From: Coprobacillus cateniformis | GTDB taxonomy: Bacteria; Bacillota_I; Bacilli_A; Erysipelotrichales; Coprobacillaceae | Direction: 5' to 3' | Assembly: GCF_009767585.1 (NCBI RefSeq) | Contig: NZ_WSNW01000001.1 | Coordinates: 1,890,090-1,954,089 of the forward strand | DNA: 64,000 nt | Shown here: positions 17,111 through 30,614 of the stretch, piece after piece | How positions within the stretch are numbered: position 1 is the stretch's first letter | How the letters are laid out: each line of letters opens with the position of its first letter | The notes under the pieces: generated by a model | Seen by the model: only the letters and a program-made list of their open reading frames with translations | What the model was told of the DNA's origin: nothing | The model's database searches: none | Translations under genes and position numbers: made by a program

Positions 17111-18481
17111 ATGGCAAGAGAATATCCACATGATATAGAAGCTGAAAGATCATTGCTTGGATCTATGCTTATTTCTATAGATGCATGTCATGAAATATTA
17201 AGTTTGGCGACAAAAGAAGATTTTTATTTAGACAGCCATCGTATCCTTTTTGATGCTATGCAATCCATTGATCATCAAAATAATCCAGTTGATGTGACAA
17301 CTTTAACATCATATTTGATGGATAAAAAGTTATTAGATAAAATTGGAGGCGTAGAGTATTTATTACAATTAAGTGAATCAGTTCCAACAACAGCACATAG
17401 TCAATATTATTTAAAGATATTAAATGAAAAATCATTACTCAGAAAACTTATTCAACAATCTACACAGATTATTGAAAACGCATATGGTGAAGTTGAGAAT
17501 ATTAATGATTTTATTGGAGAATCAGAAAAGAATTTCTTAAGTGTAACACGAGATCGTAATGCGGGTGAATTTAAAGATGTTAAGACTGTTATTCAAAATG
17601 TTACTGATCGCTTGGTTATGTTGCAAAAAGCAGATGGGGAGATTTCTGGTGTGAAGACAGGTTATTATGACTTGGATAAATTAACTTCTGGATTTCAAAA
17701 GGGTGACTTGATTATTCTTGCTGCTCGTCCCTCTGTAGGAAAGACTGCCTTTGCGTTAAATGTTGCTTATAATGTTGCTTATAAAGCTGATGAGGCTGTT
17801 GCGGTCTTTTCATTGGAAATGCCCGCTGAACAGTTAATACAACGTGTTATCTGTTCAGCAGGGAGCCTAAAAGCGGAGTCGTTACGTTCGGGTGCTATTT
17901 TGAAAGAAAGCAATGAAAGATATTATGCTGCTGCCGACAAAGTTTCTAAGTGCAATCTTTATATAGATGATACACCGGGAATTAGAGTGGGTGAAATTGC
18001 AGCTAAGTGCCGTCGACTTCATCGTGAACATGGATTAAAGATGATTATTATTGATTACCTACAATTAATTTCTGGACCTGCAAACAGCAAGGAGTCACGC
18101 CAGCAGGAGGTCTCAGATATTTCTCGTCAATTAAAAATGATTGCCAGAGAATTGAGTGTACCAGTTATTGCTTTAAGTCAGTTATCACGTTCAGTTGAAA
18201 AACGTGACAATAAGCGACCTGTTTTATCTGACTTAAGAGAGTCTGGAGCAATTGAACAAGATGCTGATATTGTTTCGTTTATTCACCGTGAAGATTATCA
18301 AGATCCTAAGAAAGAGGCTGAGACACAAGGGGCTACTGATATAATTATTGCTAAACACCGTAATGGGGCATTGGCGGATATTCGTTTGGTATTCTTGAAA
18401 CAGTATAGTAAGTTTGCTAATCCGGCTAGAGGGGACCAACAAGTGAATCCGCTAGAGGCAATTAAAGATGTCAGAACTTGA
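17111..18481 (+). CDS. dnaB: Replicative DNA helicase
   Basis: This is the hexameric RecA-type helicase of the replication fork (called DnaC in B. subtilis). The N-terminal domain (about 1-105) begins with PHDIEAERSLLGSML. The linker is followed by the motor domain: Walker A ARPSVGKTAFAL, then FSLEMPAEQL, IIIDYLQLI, IALSQLSRSVEKR and DLRESGAIEQDADIV. The length of 456 aa is standard. AAGGAGG precedes the ATG. It overlaps the broken proX gene by 14 bp. Confidence 0.96.
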   Translation: MAREYPHDIEAERSLLGSMLISIDACHEILSLATKEDFYLDSHRILFDAMQSIDHQNNPVDVTTLTSYLMDKKLLDKIGGVEYLLQLSESVPTTAHSQYYLKILNEKSLLRKLIQQSTQIIENAYGEVENINDFIGESEKNFLSVTRDRNAGEFKDVKTVIQNVTDRLVMLQKADGEISGVKTGYYDLDKLTSGFQKGDLIILAARPSVGKTAFALNVAYNVAYKADEAVAVFSLEMPAEQLIQRVICSAGSLKAESLRSGAILKESNERYYAAADKVSKCNLYIDDTPGIRVGEIAAKCRRLHREHGLKMIIIDYLQLISGPANSKESRQQEVSDISRQLKMIARELSVPVIALSQLSRSVEKRDNKRPVLSDLRESGAIEQDADIVSFIHREDYQDPKKEAETQGATDIIIAKHRNGALADIRLVFLKQYSKFANPARGDQQVNPLEAIKDVRT

Positions 18482-18781
18482 TGTTTATAATTTGTTAGAT
18501 TCAATGCAGATGACTTATGAAGTTATTGAGCATGGTCATATTGTTACAATTGATGAATGAAAAGAGACAAATATATGAGATTAAAAGCAGGAGAGGTTAT
18601 TCCATTTGGAATATTGAATGATAATGAATTGTCTGTGAATGTTGTTTTTGATAATGATCTTTTTGAAATCATTGGAATTCATCTGTTAAGGAATGATAAA
18701 ACTCTCTTTATGAAAACAAATGAATTGATAAGAATGATAAAAGAGCATGGGAACAGTTTTGAAAGTATACATATTGAATAA
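18468..18781 (+). pseudogene. proX: Prolyl-tRNA editing protein, internal deletion
   Basis: An ATG inside the dnaB tail opens MSELDVYNLLDSMQMTYEVI plus EHGHIVTIDE and then stops (TGA). This matches the N-terminus of the YbaK/ProX family that hydrolyses mischarged Ala-tRNA(Pro). In another frame, with the junction at about 18555, the C-terminal part follows: YMRLKAGEVIPFGILND and the strands to LIRMIKEHGNSFESIHIE (18557-18781). The middle, roughly 60-70 residues including the conserved catalytic lysine region, is gone. The rest is well preserved, so the deletion looks fairly recent. A 74-aa C-terminal fragment could still be translated but should be inactive. Confidence 0.8.
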
Positions 18782-18805
18782 CATGTATGTGTTATTCTTT
18801 TTATT
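18776..18805 (+). terminator. Terminator of the yybS-gdpP-rplI-dnaB operon
   Basis: GAATAACA pairs with TGTTATTC around a 6-nt loop, followed by TTTTTATTT. It overlaps the last codons of the broken proX gene. Confidence 0.8.
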
Positions 18806-18874
18806 TAATAATATATAATTATTCTTGATGACTTATTTGATTTATAAGATAGTTAAAGGTTTAGGAGGAAGAAA

Positions 18875-19285
18875 ATGAATAATAAAGAAATTGTAAGATA
18901 TCTATATGAAGTTGTTGTTTCTAAGAATCTAATCGAAGAACTTTCACAATATATATCAGAAGATTGCGTTTTGAAAGTTGGTGAAGAAACAATTCCATTA
19001 GGCGTAAATGGCATGAAACAACATCTTATCGATGTAAAAAAGACATATCCGGATTATACAATGAAAATAATAAGGCAATATGAGGATGGAGATTGTATTA
19101 TTTCTGAATTTATAATGGAGGGGACACATGAGGGTGAATGGATTGGAATAAAACCAACGTATAAAAAATTATCATTTACAGGTGTTGATATTGATAAGGT
19201 TGTTGATGGAAAAATTGTTGAGCATGGTGGTGCTGTGAATACATTTGATACTTTATATGAGCATCATCTTATTAAAGCAGCATAA
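18875..19285 (+). CDS. SnoaL-like (NTF2 fold) protein (136 aa)
   Basis: The small alpha+beta protein fits the SnoaL/ester-cyclase group of the NTF2 fold: an N-terminal helix pair (NKEIVRYLYEVVVSKNLIEEL), YISEDCVLKVG, GVNGMKQHLIDVKKTYPD, then strands including GTHEGEWIGIKPT and FTGVDIDKVVDGKIVEHGG. Most bacterial members have no proven substrate. A TTAGGAGG site precedes the ATG. It stands alone just before the rRNA operon promoter. Confidence 0.8.
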   Translation: MNNKEIVRYLYEVVVSKNLIEELSQYISEDCVLKVGEETIPLGVNGMKQHLIDVKKTYPDYTMKIIRQYEDGDCIISEFIMEGTHEGEWIGIKPTYKKLSFTGVDIDKVVDGKIVEHGGAVNTFDTLYEHHLIKAA

Positions 19286-19451
19286 TTAAGTATGAAAATA
19301 AAAGAGTAATAGAAAATATGAATTGAAGTGATAAACAGGATATGACAAAAAAGGAAAATAATCATCAAAAATAGACATATAAAAACATACGATAAAATCA
19401 GCGTTTTTAAATATAGTCTATTTTTTTTTTGAAAAAAAACGAAAAAAAGAC

Positions 19452-19480
19452 TTTACAAGGGAGAGGAGAAATGATATTAT
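19452..19480 (+). promoter_or_regulatory. rRNA operon promoter
   Basis: TTTACA (19452-19457) and TATTAT (19475-19480) are exactly 17 bp apart in front of the 16S gene, after an A/T-rich tract (19420-19450) that could act as an UP element. Confidence 0.75.
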
Positions 19481-19539
19481 AAGTGAGCACTCGACGAGAG
19501 AGGCGCCAGAGAGGTGCCGAAAACGGGTCAAGGACATTG

Positions 19540-21173
<1,634 letters not shown>

Positions 21174-21400
21174 GAGTGAGCTTGAAGAGGGCGAACTCAG
21201 GGAACATTGAAAACTGAATAGTAATCTAGTAAAAACAAAACTTTTTACAAACGAAAAGATAAGATGAAAGAAACGAGATCAGGAATAGAAATTCATGAGA
21301 AGGTTGAATCATCTAGTCAAAGTGGTAAAAAAACTAAGATAACAAGCTGAGTGATCGAGAGATCACGAAACAAAAAAACAAGTAGAACTTGAACACTTTA

Positions 21401-24311
<2,911 letters not shown>

Positions 24312-24387
24312 GAAGAAGGTTGTTCAAGAAGAAGGCGAGATTACTGTTCAGTTTTGAGTGCTCCGAGAGGAAGGCACCAGGAGAGAT

Positions 24388-24494
24388 CTGGTAGCGATAG
24401 CATGATGGAAACACCTGTACCCATCCCGAACACAGAAGTTAAGCATCATAACGGCGACGATAGTGAGCAATCGCGACAATAGCAAGCTGCCAGT
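24388..24494 (+). rRNA. rrf: 5S ribosomal RNA
   Basis: About 107 nt. The terminal stem CTGGTAGC / GCTGCCAG closes the molecule, and the conserved CACCTGTACCCATCCCGAAC and GAAGTTAAG segments are present. Confidence 0.95.
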
Positions 24495-24501
24495 TCACTT
24501 C

Positions 24502-24530
24502 GGATATCCACACTGGATATCCTTTTTTTT
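24502..24530 (+). terminator. rRNA operon terminator
   Basis: GGATATCC, a 5-nt loop and GGATATCC again (self-complementary arms), followed by eight T. Confidence 0.92.
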
Positions 24531-24545
24531 GTTTTAGCTAATTTT

Positions 24546-24802
24546 TTGATAAAGTGTTCATTTTTGTTTATATATGTTAGAATAAAGAAGTATAAATATA
24601 ATAGGGAGGTGGTCAAGATGATTCTAGGTTATATTTGCCGTAGAGTCGAAGGCACTGAGCTTCGTACAGAGTCTATTAATAGATAGACTAGGCGATAGAG
24701 GGATACTCTAGCTGTGCGAAGCGATTATAATCAATCGCCTAATCTTATGAATCTTAGGCTCTGTTTATTTTAATTTTTATATAAAATAAAGGAGCAAATA
24801 AA
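24546..24802 (+). promoter_or_regulatory. ABC-F attenuator leader: promoter plus mutually exclusive hairpins
   Basis: A promoter (TTGATA 24546-24551, 17 bp, TATATA 24569-24574) drives a leader of about 220 nt. GCTTCGTACAG (24659-24669), inside the leader-peptide gene, pairs with CTGTGCGAAGC (24712-24722). AGGCGAT (24690-24696) can pair with ATCGCCT (24734-24740). That would block the terminator-like hairpin GCCTAA / TTAGGC (24737-24759), which is followed by TCTGTTTATTTTAATTTTT. The arrangement fits transcription attenuation in which a ribosome stalled on the leader peptide frees the antiterminator. The folding is by eye. Confidence 0.65.
24618..24686 (+). CDS. Leader peptide of the ABC-F gene (22 aa)
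   Basis: An ATG 7 bp after AGGGAGGTGG opens a 22-codon frame that begins MILGYICRRVEG and ends ESINR, then TAG. Its ribosome-binding site is stronger than that of the ABC-F gene itself. The last third of the frame forms one arm of the first leader hairpin, so translation would reshape the RNA. It probably acts by ribosome position or drug-induced stalling, not as a free peptide. Short leader peptides of this kind precede vmlR, msr, lsa and erm genes. Confidence 0.65.
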   Translation: MILGYICRRVEGTELRTESINR

Positions 24803-26386
24803 ATGATTGAAATAGGAATGCATAAAATTTGTAAGAATTTTGGATATAAACAAGTTATACAAAATGTGAGTTTTGAAATACTCACTGGTGATAGAGTAGG
24901 AATTGTAGGCAAGAATGGTAGTGGTAAATCAACACTCTTTAAAATGATTGTAAAAGATGAGTATCCAGATACTGGAACTATTACGATTCGTAAAGATGCT
25001 ACTATTGGATATTTAGAACAAATACCAGCAATTCTTAATGAAGATATCACTACAAGAAGTATTTTAATGACTTCATTTACAGAAATTCAAAAAACAGAAG
25101 AAAGATTGCGTACATTAGAACTGAAAATGATGCAGGATAGTACAAATGAAGCATTATTAGATAGATATGCAAGAATTCAGAATCAATATATATCTCAAGG
25201 TGGATATGAAGTTGAGGAAAAATTGAGTAAAGTGGTGAAGGGGTTTAAATTAGAAAATATTATAGACAAACAATTTTCTATATTAAGTGGTGGCCAGAAA
25301 ACTGTTGTGAATTTGGCAAGATTAATATTAACTGAACCTGATATACTCTTATTAGATGAGCCAACAAATCATTTGGATATTGTTATGTTGGAATGGTTAG
25401 AGAATTATTTAAATAAGTATCAGGGAACAGTTGTAATTATATCACATGACCGCTATTTTCTAGATAAAGTTACCAATAAAACTATTCTTTTAGAAAGTGG
25501 AGAATGTCGCTTATTTCATGGTAATTATTCATATAGTTTAAAAGAACAAGAAAAGTTATTGTTGCAAGAGTTTGAGCAATATAAAACTCAACAGAAAAAA
25601 ATAGAAGCAATGAAAGCTTCTATTAAACGCTATCGTGATTGGGGCAATCAGGCTGATAATGAAAAATTCTTTAAAAAGGCTAAGGAATTAGAGAAACGTT
25701 TAAAGAAGATAGAAGTATTAGACAAGCCTCAATTAGAAAAGAAAAAAATTCCTGTACATTTTATAGGGGAACGTAGTAGTCATGAAGTTTTAAAAGCAAA
25801 AAATCTAGGAATATCATATGATCATTTATTATTATTTTCAAATGCAAGTTTTACACTCTATTACCAAGAAAAAATAGTATTATTAGGAAATAATGGATCG
25901 GGAAAGACGTCTTTCATAAAAGCATTATTAGGGCATTTAACTTCATATACTGGTGAATTAGAAGTGGCTGAAACAACTAAGATTGGATATATTCCACAAG
26001 AGATTCGCTTTAAAGATAATAGTGATTCTATATTACAAGCCTTTCGTAGGGAAGTTCCCTGTTTAGAGGGGGAGGCCAGAAGAATTCTTGCTAAATATGA
26101 CTTTTATAAAGATCAAGTCTTTAAACGGGTAGGCAATTTATCTGGTGGAGAAAAAGTATTGTTAAAATTGGCTATATTAATGCAAAATGAGATTAATTTT
26201 TTGATATTAGATGAGCCTACTAATCATATTGATATAGAAACGAGAGAAATTCTTGAACAAGCTTTATTAGAATACGAAGGTACTTTATTGTTTGTATCAC
26301 ATGACCGATATTTCATAGATAAACTAGCTAAAAGATATTTAGTTATAAAGGATGGTAAAATTTCTAGTTTTTATACTGAGTACTAA
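24803..26386 (+). CDS. ABC-F ribosome-protection ATPase (antibiotic-resistance type, 527 aa)
   Basis: This soluble twin-ATPase protein has no membrane part. Nucleotide-binding domain 1 has GKNGSGKST (36-44), LSGGQKT and LLLDEPTNHLD; domain 2 has GNNGSGKTS, LSGGEKV and LILDEPTNHID. The linker between them (about 245-300) is a charged helical hairpin with a WGNQADNEKFFKKAKELEKR segment, the antibiotic-resistance-domain position. Sequence style and length fit the VmlR/CplR group that removes lincosamides, streptogramin A and pleuromutilins from the ribosome, though housekeeping members cannot be excluded. The attenuator-like leader supports a drug-induced role. Confidence 0.87.
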   Translation: MIEIGMHKICKNFGYKQVIQNVSFEILTGDRVGIVGKNGSGKSTLFKMIVKDEYPDTGTITIRKDATIGYLEQIPAILNEDITTRSILMTSFTEIQKTEERLRTLELKMMQDSTNEALLDRYARIQNQYISQGGYEVEEKLSKVVKGFKLENIIDKQFSILSGGQKTVVNLARLILTEPDILLLDEPTNHLDIVMLEWLENYLNKYQGTVVIISHDRYFLDKVTNKTILLESGECRLFHGNYSYSLKEQEKLLLQEFEQYKTQQKKIEAMKASIKRYRDWGNQADNEKFFKKAKELEKRLKKIEVLDKPQLEKKKIPVHFIGERSSHEVLKAKNLGISYDHLLLFSNASFTLYYQEKIVLLGNNGSGKTSFIKALLGHLTSYTGELEVAETTKIGYIPQEIRFKDNSDSILQAFRREVPCLEGEARRILAKYDFYKDQVFKRVGNLSGGEKVLLKLAILMQNEINFLILDEPTNHIDIETREILEQALLEYEGTLLFVSHDRYFIDKLAKRYLVIKDGKISSFYTEY

Positions 26387-26395
26387 TATAGTAGA

Positions 26396-26430
26396 AGACC
26401 AAAACTCATAAAGTCTTTTGGTCTTTTTTT
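26396..26430 (+). terminator. Terminator of the ABC-F gene
   Basis: AGACCAAAA pairs with TTTTGGTCT around an 11-nt loop, then a T-tract. Confidence 0.88.
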
Positions 26431-26546
26431 AACTTTTATAAAGGCTTTATTGCAAAGAATAATAAAAAAATGTTCTCTCAAGAATAGAAACTCAGTTTTT
26501 CATGACTGAATTACCTATTAAAAAGACAACATATCAAAATATATTT

Positions 26547-26933
26547 TTATGTTCTTTGATCAAATTGTTGATGACATTTAGGACAAGTTACAGTAATATC
26601 ACCTTTTCCTTTAGGAACACGTAAATACTGTTTACAGTGAGGACATTTTAAATATTTATGAGTTTTTCTATACTTCCACTGATTTTTTTGTCTATTAAAA
26701 AACTTTCTTATTCCTTCAGTTTTGTTCAAATACCATTCATTCTCAGCTCTACGCTTATAATATTGTTTAGAAAACATTCTAAACAGACTATAAATGATTG
26801 TAGCATAGCATAGAATCATAATTGGCGGATAAACAAAAGAAAGTATTGCTAAAATAATGTAAAATACAAATAAGAAGTTTCCTAATTGGTCAGCACCATA
26901 TCTACCATACATAAAATTTCTAAACCATTTCAT
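26547..26933 (-). CDS. Membrane protein with C-terminal zinc ribbon (128 aa)
   Basis: Two membrane helices (about residues 15-50: LGNFLFVFYIILAILSF and IMILCYATIIYSLF) are followed by a basic linker rich in Lys, Arg and Tyr. A zinc-ribbon of the form CPHC-x(n)-CPKC closes the protein, which ends in QQFDQRT. Similar small proteins are widespread in firmicutes without known function. The ATG at 26933 follows AGGTGAT; a GTG at 26942 is the alternative. Confidence 0.75.
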   Translation of the reverse strand: MKWFRNFMYGRYGADQLGNFLFVFYIILAILSFVYPPIMILCYATIIYSLFRMFSKQYYKRRAENEWYLNKTEGIRKFFNRQKNQWKYRKTHKYLKCPHCKQYLRVPKGKGDITVTCPKCHQQFDQRT

Positions 26934-27035
26934 TTTTATCACCTATCTCTATTATATAGATGAATTATGAATGAAATATGTACAAATTTATCTAATTCTA
27001 TAGTATAATAAATATTTGTGGAGGTTGATATCATT

Positions 27036-27626
27036 ATGTATAATCAATATCGAGAAGGTTGGTTAGAAGTTATTTGTGGGTGTATGTTTGCGGGAAAGAC
27101 TGAAGAGTTAATAAGACGTATCAATGTCCTTTCTTTTGCTAAGAAAAACATTATTGTATTCAAGCCAAAAGTTGATAATCGTTATTCTGAGACTGAAATT
27201 GTCTCTCATGCTGGAACAAAAGTGCAATGCATTGTTGTTGAAAATTCAAAAGATATATTAAGATATATAAAACCTGATACAGATGTTGTAGCAATAGATG
27301 AAGTTCAATTTTTTGATAGAGATATAGTAGATGTTTGTGAGTATTTGGCAGATAGAGGATTGCGCGTTATGGTTGCTGGATTAGATAAAGACTTTAGAGG
27401 AGAGCCATTTGGTGTTTTGCCAGAACTCTTAACACGTGCTGAGTTTGTAACAAAGTTAACTGCTGTTTGTGCAAAATGTGGAGCACCTGCAACTCGTACA
27501 CAAAGACTTGTTGATGGTAAACCAGCATCTTTTGAAGATCCAATTGTCTTGGTTGGTGCTGTTGATCATTATGAGCCAAGATGTAGACACTGTCATGAAA
27601 TTTTAAATAAGCCAAATAAATTTTAA
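27036..27626 (+). CDS. tdk: Thymidine kinase (type II)
   Basis: The enzyme phosphorylates thymidine for salvage into dTMP. The P-loop GCMFAGKTEELIRR lies near the N-terminus, followed by DEVQFF, the lasso region and two zinc-ligand pairs (CAKCG and CRHCH). The 196-aa length is normal. The ATG at 27036 follows GGAGG; an in-frame GTG at 27018 would place the start upstream of that site. A terminator follows. Confidence 0.95.
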   Translation: MYNQYREGWLEVICGCMFAGKTEELIRRINVLSFAKKNIIVFKPKVDNRYSETEIVSHAGTKVQCIVVENSKDILRYIKPDTDVVAIDEVQFFDRDIVDVCEYLADRGLRVMVAGLDKDFRGEPFGVLPELLTRAEFVTKLTAVCAKCGAPATRTQRLVDGKPASFEDPIVLVGAVDHYEPRCRHCHEILNKPNKF

Positions 27627-27723
27627 AAGTTCATCTTCAAGACATATTTATGTTTTATATTATTTGTGTCGAAAGACAAATACGATAGTATTGATTCCCC
27701 TCAAATCTATCATATATCCCTAA

Positions 27724-27762
27724 GAAAGAGATGTTTCCCCAAAGCATCTCTTTCATTTTTTT
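27724..27762 (+). terminator. Terminator after tdk
   Basis: GAAAGAGATG pairs with CATCTCTTTC (10 bp), followed by ATTTTTTT. Confidence 0.9.
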
Positions 27763-27808
27763 GTTTATAAAAGTAAAAAAAGTTTAAAATAATGGTGAAG
27801 GTGAAAAT

Positions 27809-28189
27809 ATGAGATTATGGCATGAAGATTTAATACCATTGTTACCAACTCAACAATTATTAGGACAACATAGAGAAATATGTGCTTTAAGAGGATTGAG
27901 TTGGAAGAAACCACATAGTGTTGTTAATTATGTTTTTGAACACCCGTATCAAGATCTTTTTGAATTTCATGTTATTGTGATGAAAGAAATGGAAAATCGT
28001 GGTTATTCTATTAATCCATTATGGAAAAATCGATATTATCGAGGTCAAAGAATAGGTATTGAAATATCAGAGATGACTGTTAAAAAGGAAAAATGTATTA
28101 CACATCCTATTTATCAGGAACATAATGAAACTTATTATCAAGAGTGTATTGATAATCTTAAAGGAAAAGGCATAAATGTCGATTATTGA
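27809..28189 (+). CDS. TIGR02328-type protein, pyrimidine-dimer-glycosylase-like (126 aa)
   Basis: The start MRLWHEDLIPLLPTQQLLGQ, followed by HREICALRG, is the signature of the TIGR02328 family, which shares the fold of T4 endonuclease V (pyrimidine dimer DNA glycosylase). WKKPHSVVNYVFEHP and MENRGYSINPLW are also conserved. T4 endonuclease V uses its N-terminal Thr as catalytic amine, which is not present here, so activity is uncertain. GGTGAAGGTG precedes the ATG. Confidence 0.75.
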   Translation: MRLWHEDLIPLLPTQQLLGQHREICALRGLSWKKPHSVVNYVFEHPYQDLFEFHVIVMKEMENRGYSINPLWKNRYYRGQRIGIEISEMTVKKEKCITHPIYQEHNETYYQECIDNLKGKGINVDY

Positions 28190-28305
28190 AAATGGAAATA
28201 CACAATAAATACATCAGATGTTCATATATCGTTCATATAGAATAGGTATATTATACTTGTGAAGAATAAAAATTCATAAAAACTCCCTTTAAAATATGCA
28301 GTATA

Positions 28306-28337
28306 AAAAAGAATCGAGTCATTCGATTCTTTTTTTT
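28306..28337 (+). terminator. Terminator before murR
   Basis: AAAAGAATCGA pairs with TCGATTCTTTT around GTCAT, then a T-tract. Confidence 0.85.
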
Positions 28338-28428
28338 GTATAAAGGATTAAGATACTATGAAAATAATGGAAAAGTGTTTTTTTTCTTATAGAAAATGTT
28401 ATACTAAAGAATATAAGGAAGTGATAAA

Positions 28429-29268
28429 ATGAGTTGTATAATTAGGATAAATGAGGCAAGACCTATATTAACAGATACAGAAATTGAAATTGCAGATTTT
28501 ATATTAGAAAATAAATCTGATGTTATTAATGATTCAACGCAGACATTAGCACAAAAAACAATGACATCACCAGCAGCTATTATCCGTTTTTCAAAAAAAA
28601 TAGGATTTTCAGGATTTTCACAATTAAAAATAGAATTGGCTAAAGATTTATCGAATGATTCTATGGAATTTGATAATTTATTAGATCCTAATGAAAGTAT
28701 GGATTCACTATTAAAAAAAGCATATCAGTCAAATATTCAAACAATTGAAAAGACTTATGGATTAATTGATTCAAGGGTTATTGAAAGAGTAGTTCAGGAG
28801 ATTATTTCTTGTCGTAACATCTATTTATTTGGAATTGGTGGTTCAGGAACAGTGTGTGAGGATTTTCAACATAAACTTTTAAGAATAGGTAAAACATCAA
28901 TTTATTATGCTGATACACATCTTCAATTAACTGTAGTACCAAACATGCAAAAAGATGATTTAGCATTTTTTATCAGTTATAGTGGAAAAACAAAGGAAAT
29001 AGTGACTGCAGCAAAATGGGCTAAACATATGGGAATGAAATCTGTTGCAATAACGCAATCTGCTTATAATGATTTGGGAAAATTAGCTGATATGGTTATT
29101 ACAATTCCAATTGAAGAAAAAGAATTAAGAATTGGAGCAACATCATCAAGATTATCCTCTTTGATTGTTATTGATTTATTATATTATGCAATTGCTAGAC
29201 ATGATAAAGAAGAAACTCATAAACGTATAGTAGATACAAGAAAGATTATTGATGAAATACAGAAGTAG
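28429..29268 (+). CDS. murR: RpiR-family regulator, MurR-like (279 aa)
   Basis: Residues 1-75 are the RpiR helix-turn-helix (LTDTEIEIADFILEN, then TSPAAIIRFSKKIGFSGFSQ). Residues 120-260 form a SIS sugar-phosphate-binding domain (GIGGSGTVCEDF, ISYSGKTKEIV). Proteins of this type sense MurNAc-6-phosphate and control MurNAc use. It lies next to anmK, murQ, mupG and a sugar kinase, which supports that role. Near-identical 15-bp palindromes at 30486 and 30615 are likely targets. AAGGAAGTG precedes the ATG. Confidence 0.83.
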   Translation: MSCIIRINEARPILTDTEIEIADFILENKSDVINDSTQTLAQKTMTSPAAIIRFSKKIGFSGFSQLKIELAKDLSNDSMEFDNLLDPNESMDSLLKKAYQSNIQTIEKTYGLIDSRVIERVVQEIISCRNIYLFGIGGSGTVCEDFQHKLLRIGKTSIYYADTHLQLTVVPNMQKDDLAFFISYSGKTKEIVTAAKWAKHMGMKSVAITQSAYNDLGKLADMVITIPIEEKELRIGATSSRLSSLIVIDLLYYAIARHDKEETHKRIVDTRKIIDEIQK

Positions 29269-29289
29269 AAATGATTTCTGTATTTTTTT

Positions 29290-29318
29290 ATAAAAAAAGC
29301 CATTCATTAAAATGGCTT
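29290..29318 (-). terminator. Terminator of anmK
   Basis: AAGCCATT (29297-29304) pairs with AATGGCTT (29311-29318). Read leftward, a seven-T tract follows the stem. Confidence 0.85.
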
Positions 29319-30449
29319 AGGAGTGATTTGTCCTAGAATGACATAACGATTTGCTCCTGTTGAAGATTTAACATTAGAATAATGGTGATTCAATGTTTCA
29401 TTTCCTAATATAGCAAAAGCAATAGCTTCTTTAGCATCGCTTGAATAACCAATCTCATCTTGAGTATAAACAGGGATTGGATAGAGTTCATCTTTTATAA
29501 ATTGCATTAGTGTATCATTATGACTCCCTCCACCACCAATAATAACATCATCCAAAGGGTACTTTGTAAGTATATCTCTCTGATAATGAAATGCAATGCT
29601 TTTGGCAGTGAACATTGTGAAAGTTGTGATGATATCTGCCTTTTCATGCTGAGAATATCTTGATAGAATATCTTTAACAAAGAACTCTCCAAAATCCTCT
29701 CGACCAGTTGATTTAGGTGGAAGTTTTTGCATAAAAGGATGATTCATTAATTCATCAAGTAATACAGGAATAACTTTGCCTTGTTTTGCAATTTGTCCAT
29801 GATCATCAAAAGGCAGATTATAAAGGATTTGACAAGCTTCATTAATCATCATATTACCAGGTCCAGTATCAAAAGCAAAAATATCATCAATATTTAAAGA
29901 ACCATTTAAAAATGTTAAATTACCAATACCGCCAATATTTTGAAGAATTCTATTTTTATGTGATTGACTATAAAGAATATATTCGCTATAAGGGACTAAT
30001 GGGGCACCCTGACCACCAGCGGCCATATCCATAACTCTAAAATTAGATATAACAGTTGTTTGAAACTGATAAGCAAGAATTGCTGCTTCACCAATTTGTA
30101 GAGTTGAACGATATAAAGATTCTTTATTCTCTGGAATATGAAAAATTGTTTGTCCATGACTTGCGATGTAATCAATTTTTTCTAATGGGAAATTAGCTTT
30201 TTGAAGTAGTGCTTTGACTGCATCACAAAAAGAATAACCCAACTCAAAGTTCAAGCTACAAATGAGATCACTATGAGAATGTTCTAAGGAACATGCTTTT
30301 TTTATTTTTGAAACAAGTTCTTTATGGAGAGGATATTCGTTATAAGCGATAACCTCCAATTGTGTCTCTGTACTATATCCAGTTATTTTAACAAGAACTG
30401 TATCAATTCCATCTAATGATGTCCCTGACATAATACCTATACCATACAT
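29307..30449 (-). CDS. anmK: Anhydro-N-acetylmuramic acid kinase
   Basis: AnmK opens 1,6-anhydro-MurNAc and phosphorylates it to MurNAc-6-phosphate, feeding MurQ. The ASKHA-fold protein starts MYGIGIMSGTSLDGIDTVLV and has ASHGQTIFHIPE, NIGGIGNLTFL, FDTGPGNMMIN, STGREDFGEFF and IGGGGSHNDTLM. The length of 380 aa is normal. It is transcribed away from murQ, with a shared operator-bearing region of 217 bp. Confidence 0.95.
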   Translation of the reverse strand: MYGIGIMSGTSLDGIDTVLVKITGYSTETQLEVIAYNEYPLHKELVSKIKKACSLEHSHSDLICSLNFELGYSFCDAVKALLQKANFPLEKIDYIASHGQTIFHIPENKESLYRSTLQIGEAAILAYQFQTTVISNFRVMDMAAGGQGAPLVPYSEYILYSQSHKNRILQNIGGIGNLTFLNGSLNIDDIFAFDTGPGNMMINEACQILYNLPFDDHGQIAKQGKVIPVLLDELMNHPFMQKLPPKSTGREDFGEFFVKDILSRYSQHEKADIITTFTMFTAKSIAFHYQRDILTKYPLDDVIIGGGGSHNDTLMQFIKDELYPIPVYTQDEIGYSSDAKEAIAFAILGNETLNHHYSNVKSSTGANRYVILGQITPKPF

Positions 30450-30485
30450 AAATATACCTCCTATTTATAAACATTGTATAATTTA

Positions 30486-30500
30486 TGAAATAAAATTTCA
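30486..30500. promoter_or_regulatory. RpiR-type operator 1 (anmK side)
   Basis: TGAAATAAAATTTCA: 6-bp inverted repeat TGAAAT / ATTTCA with a 3-bp spacer, 37 bp upstream of the anmK start. The same arms recur in front of murQ. Confidence 0.65.
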
Positions 30501-30614
30501 ATAATTATATGAATATATTCTTTTAAATAGTTATATATTAGGTTGTTAGGAATAAAATTTCTTAATAATATACTAATTTATTAAAATAAATTAACGATTA
30601 ATTAATAAATATAT

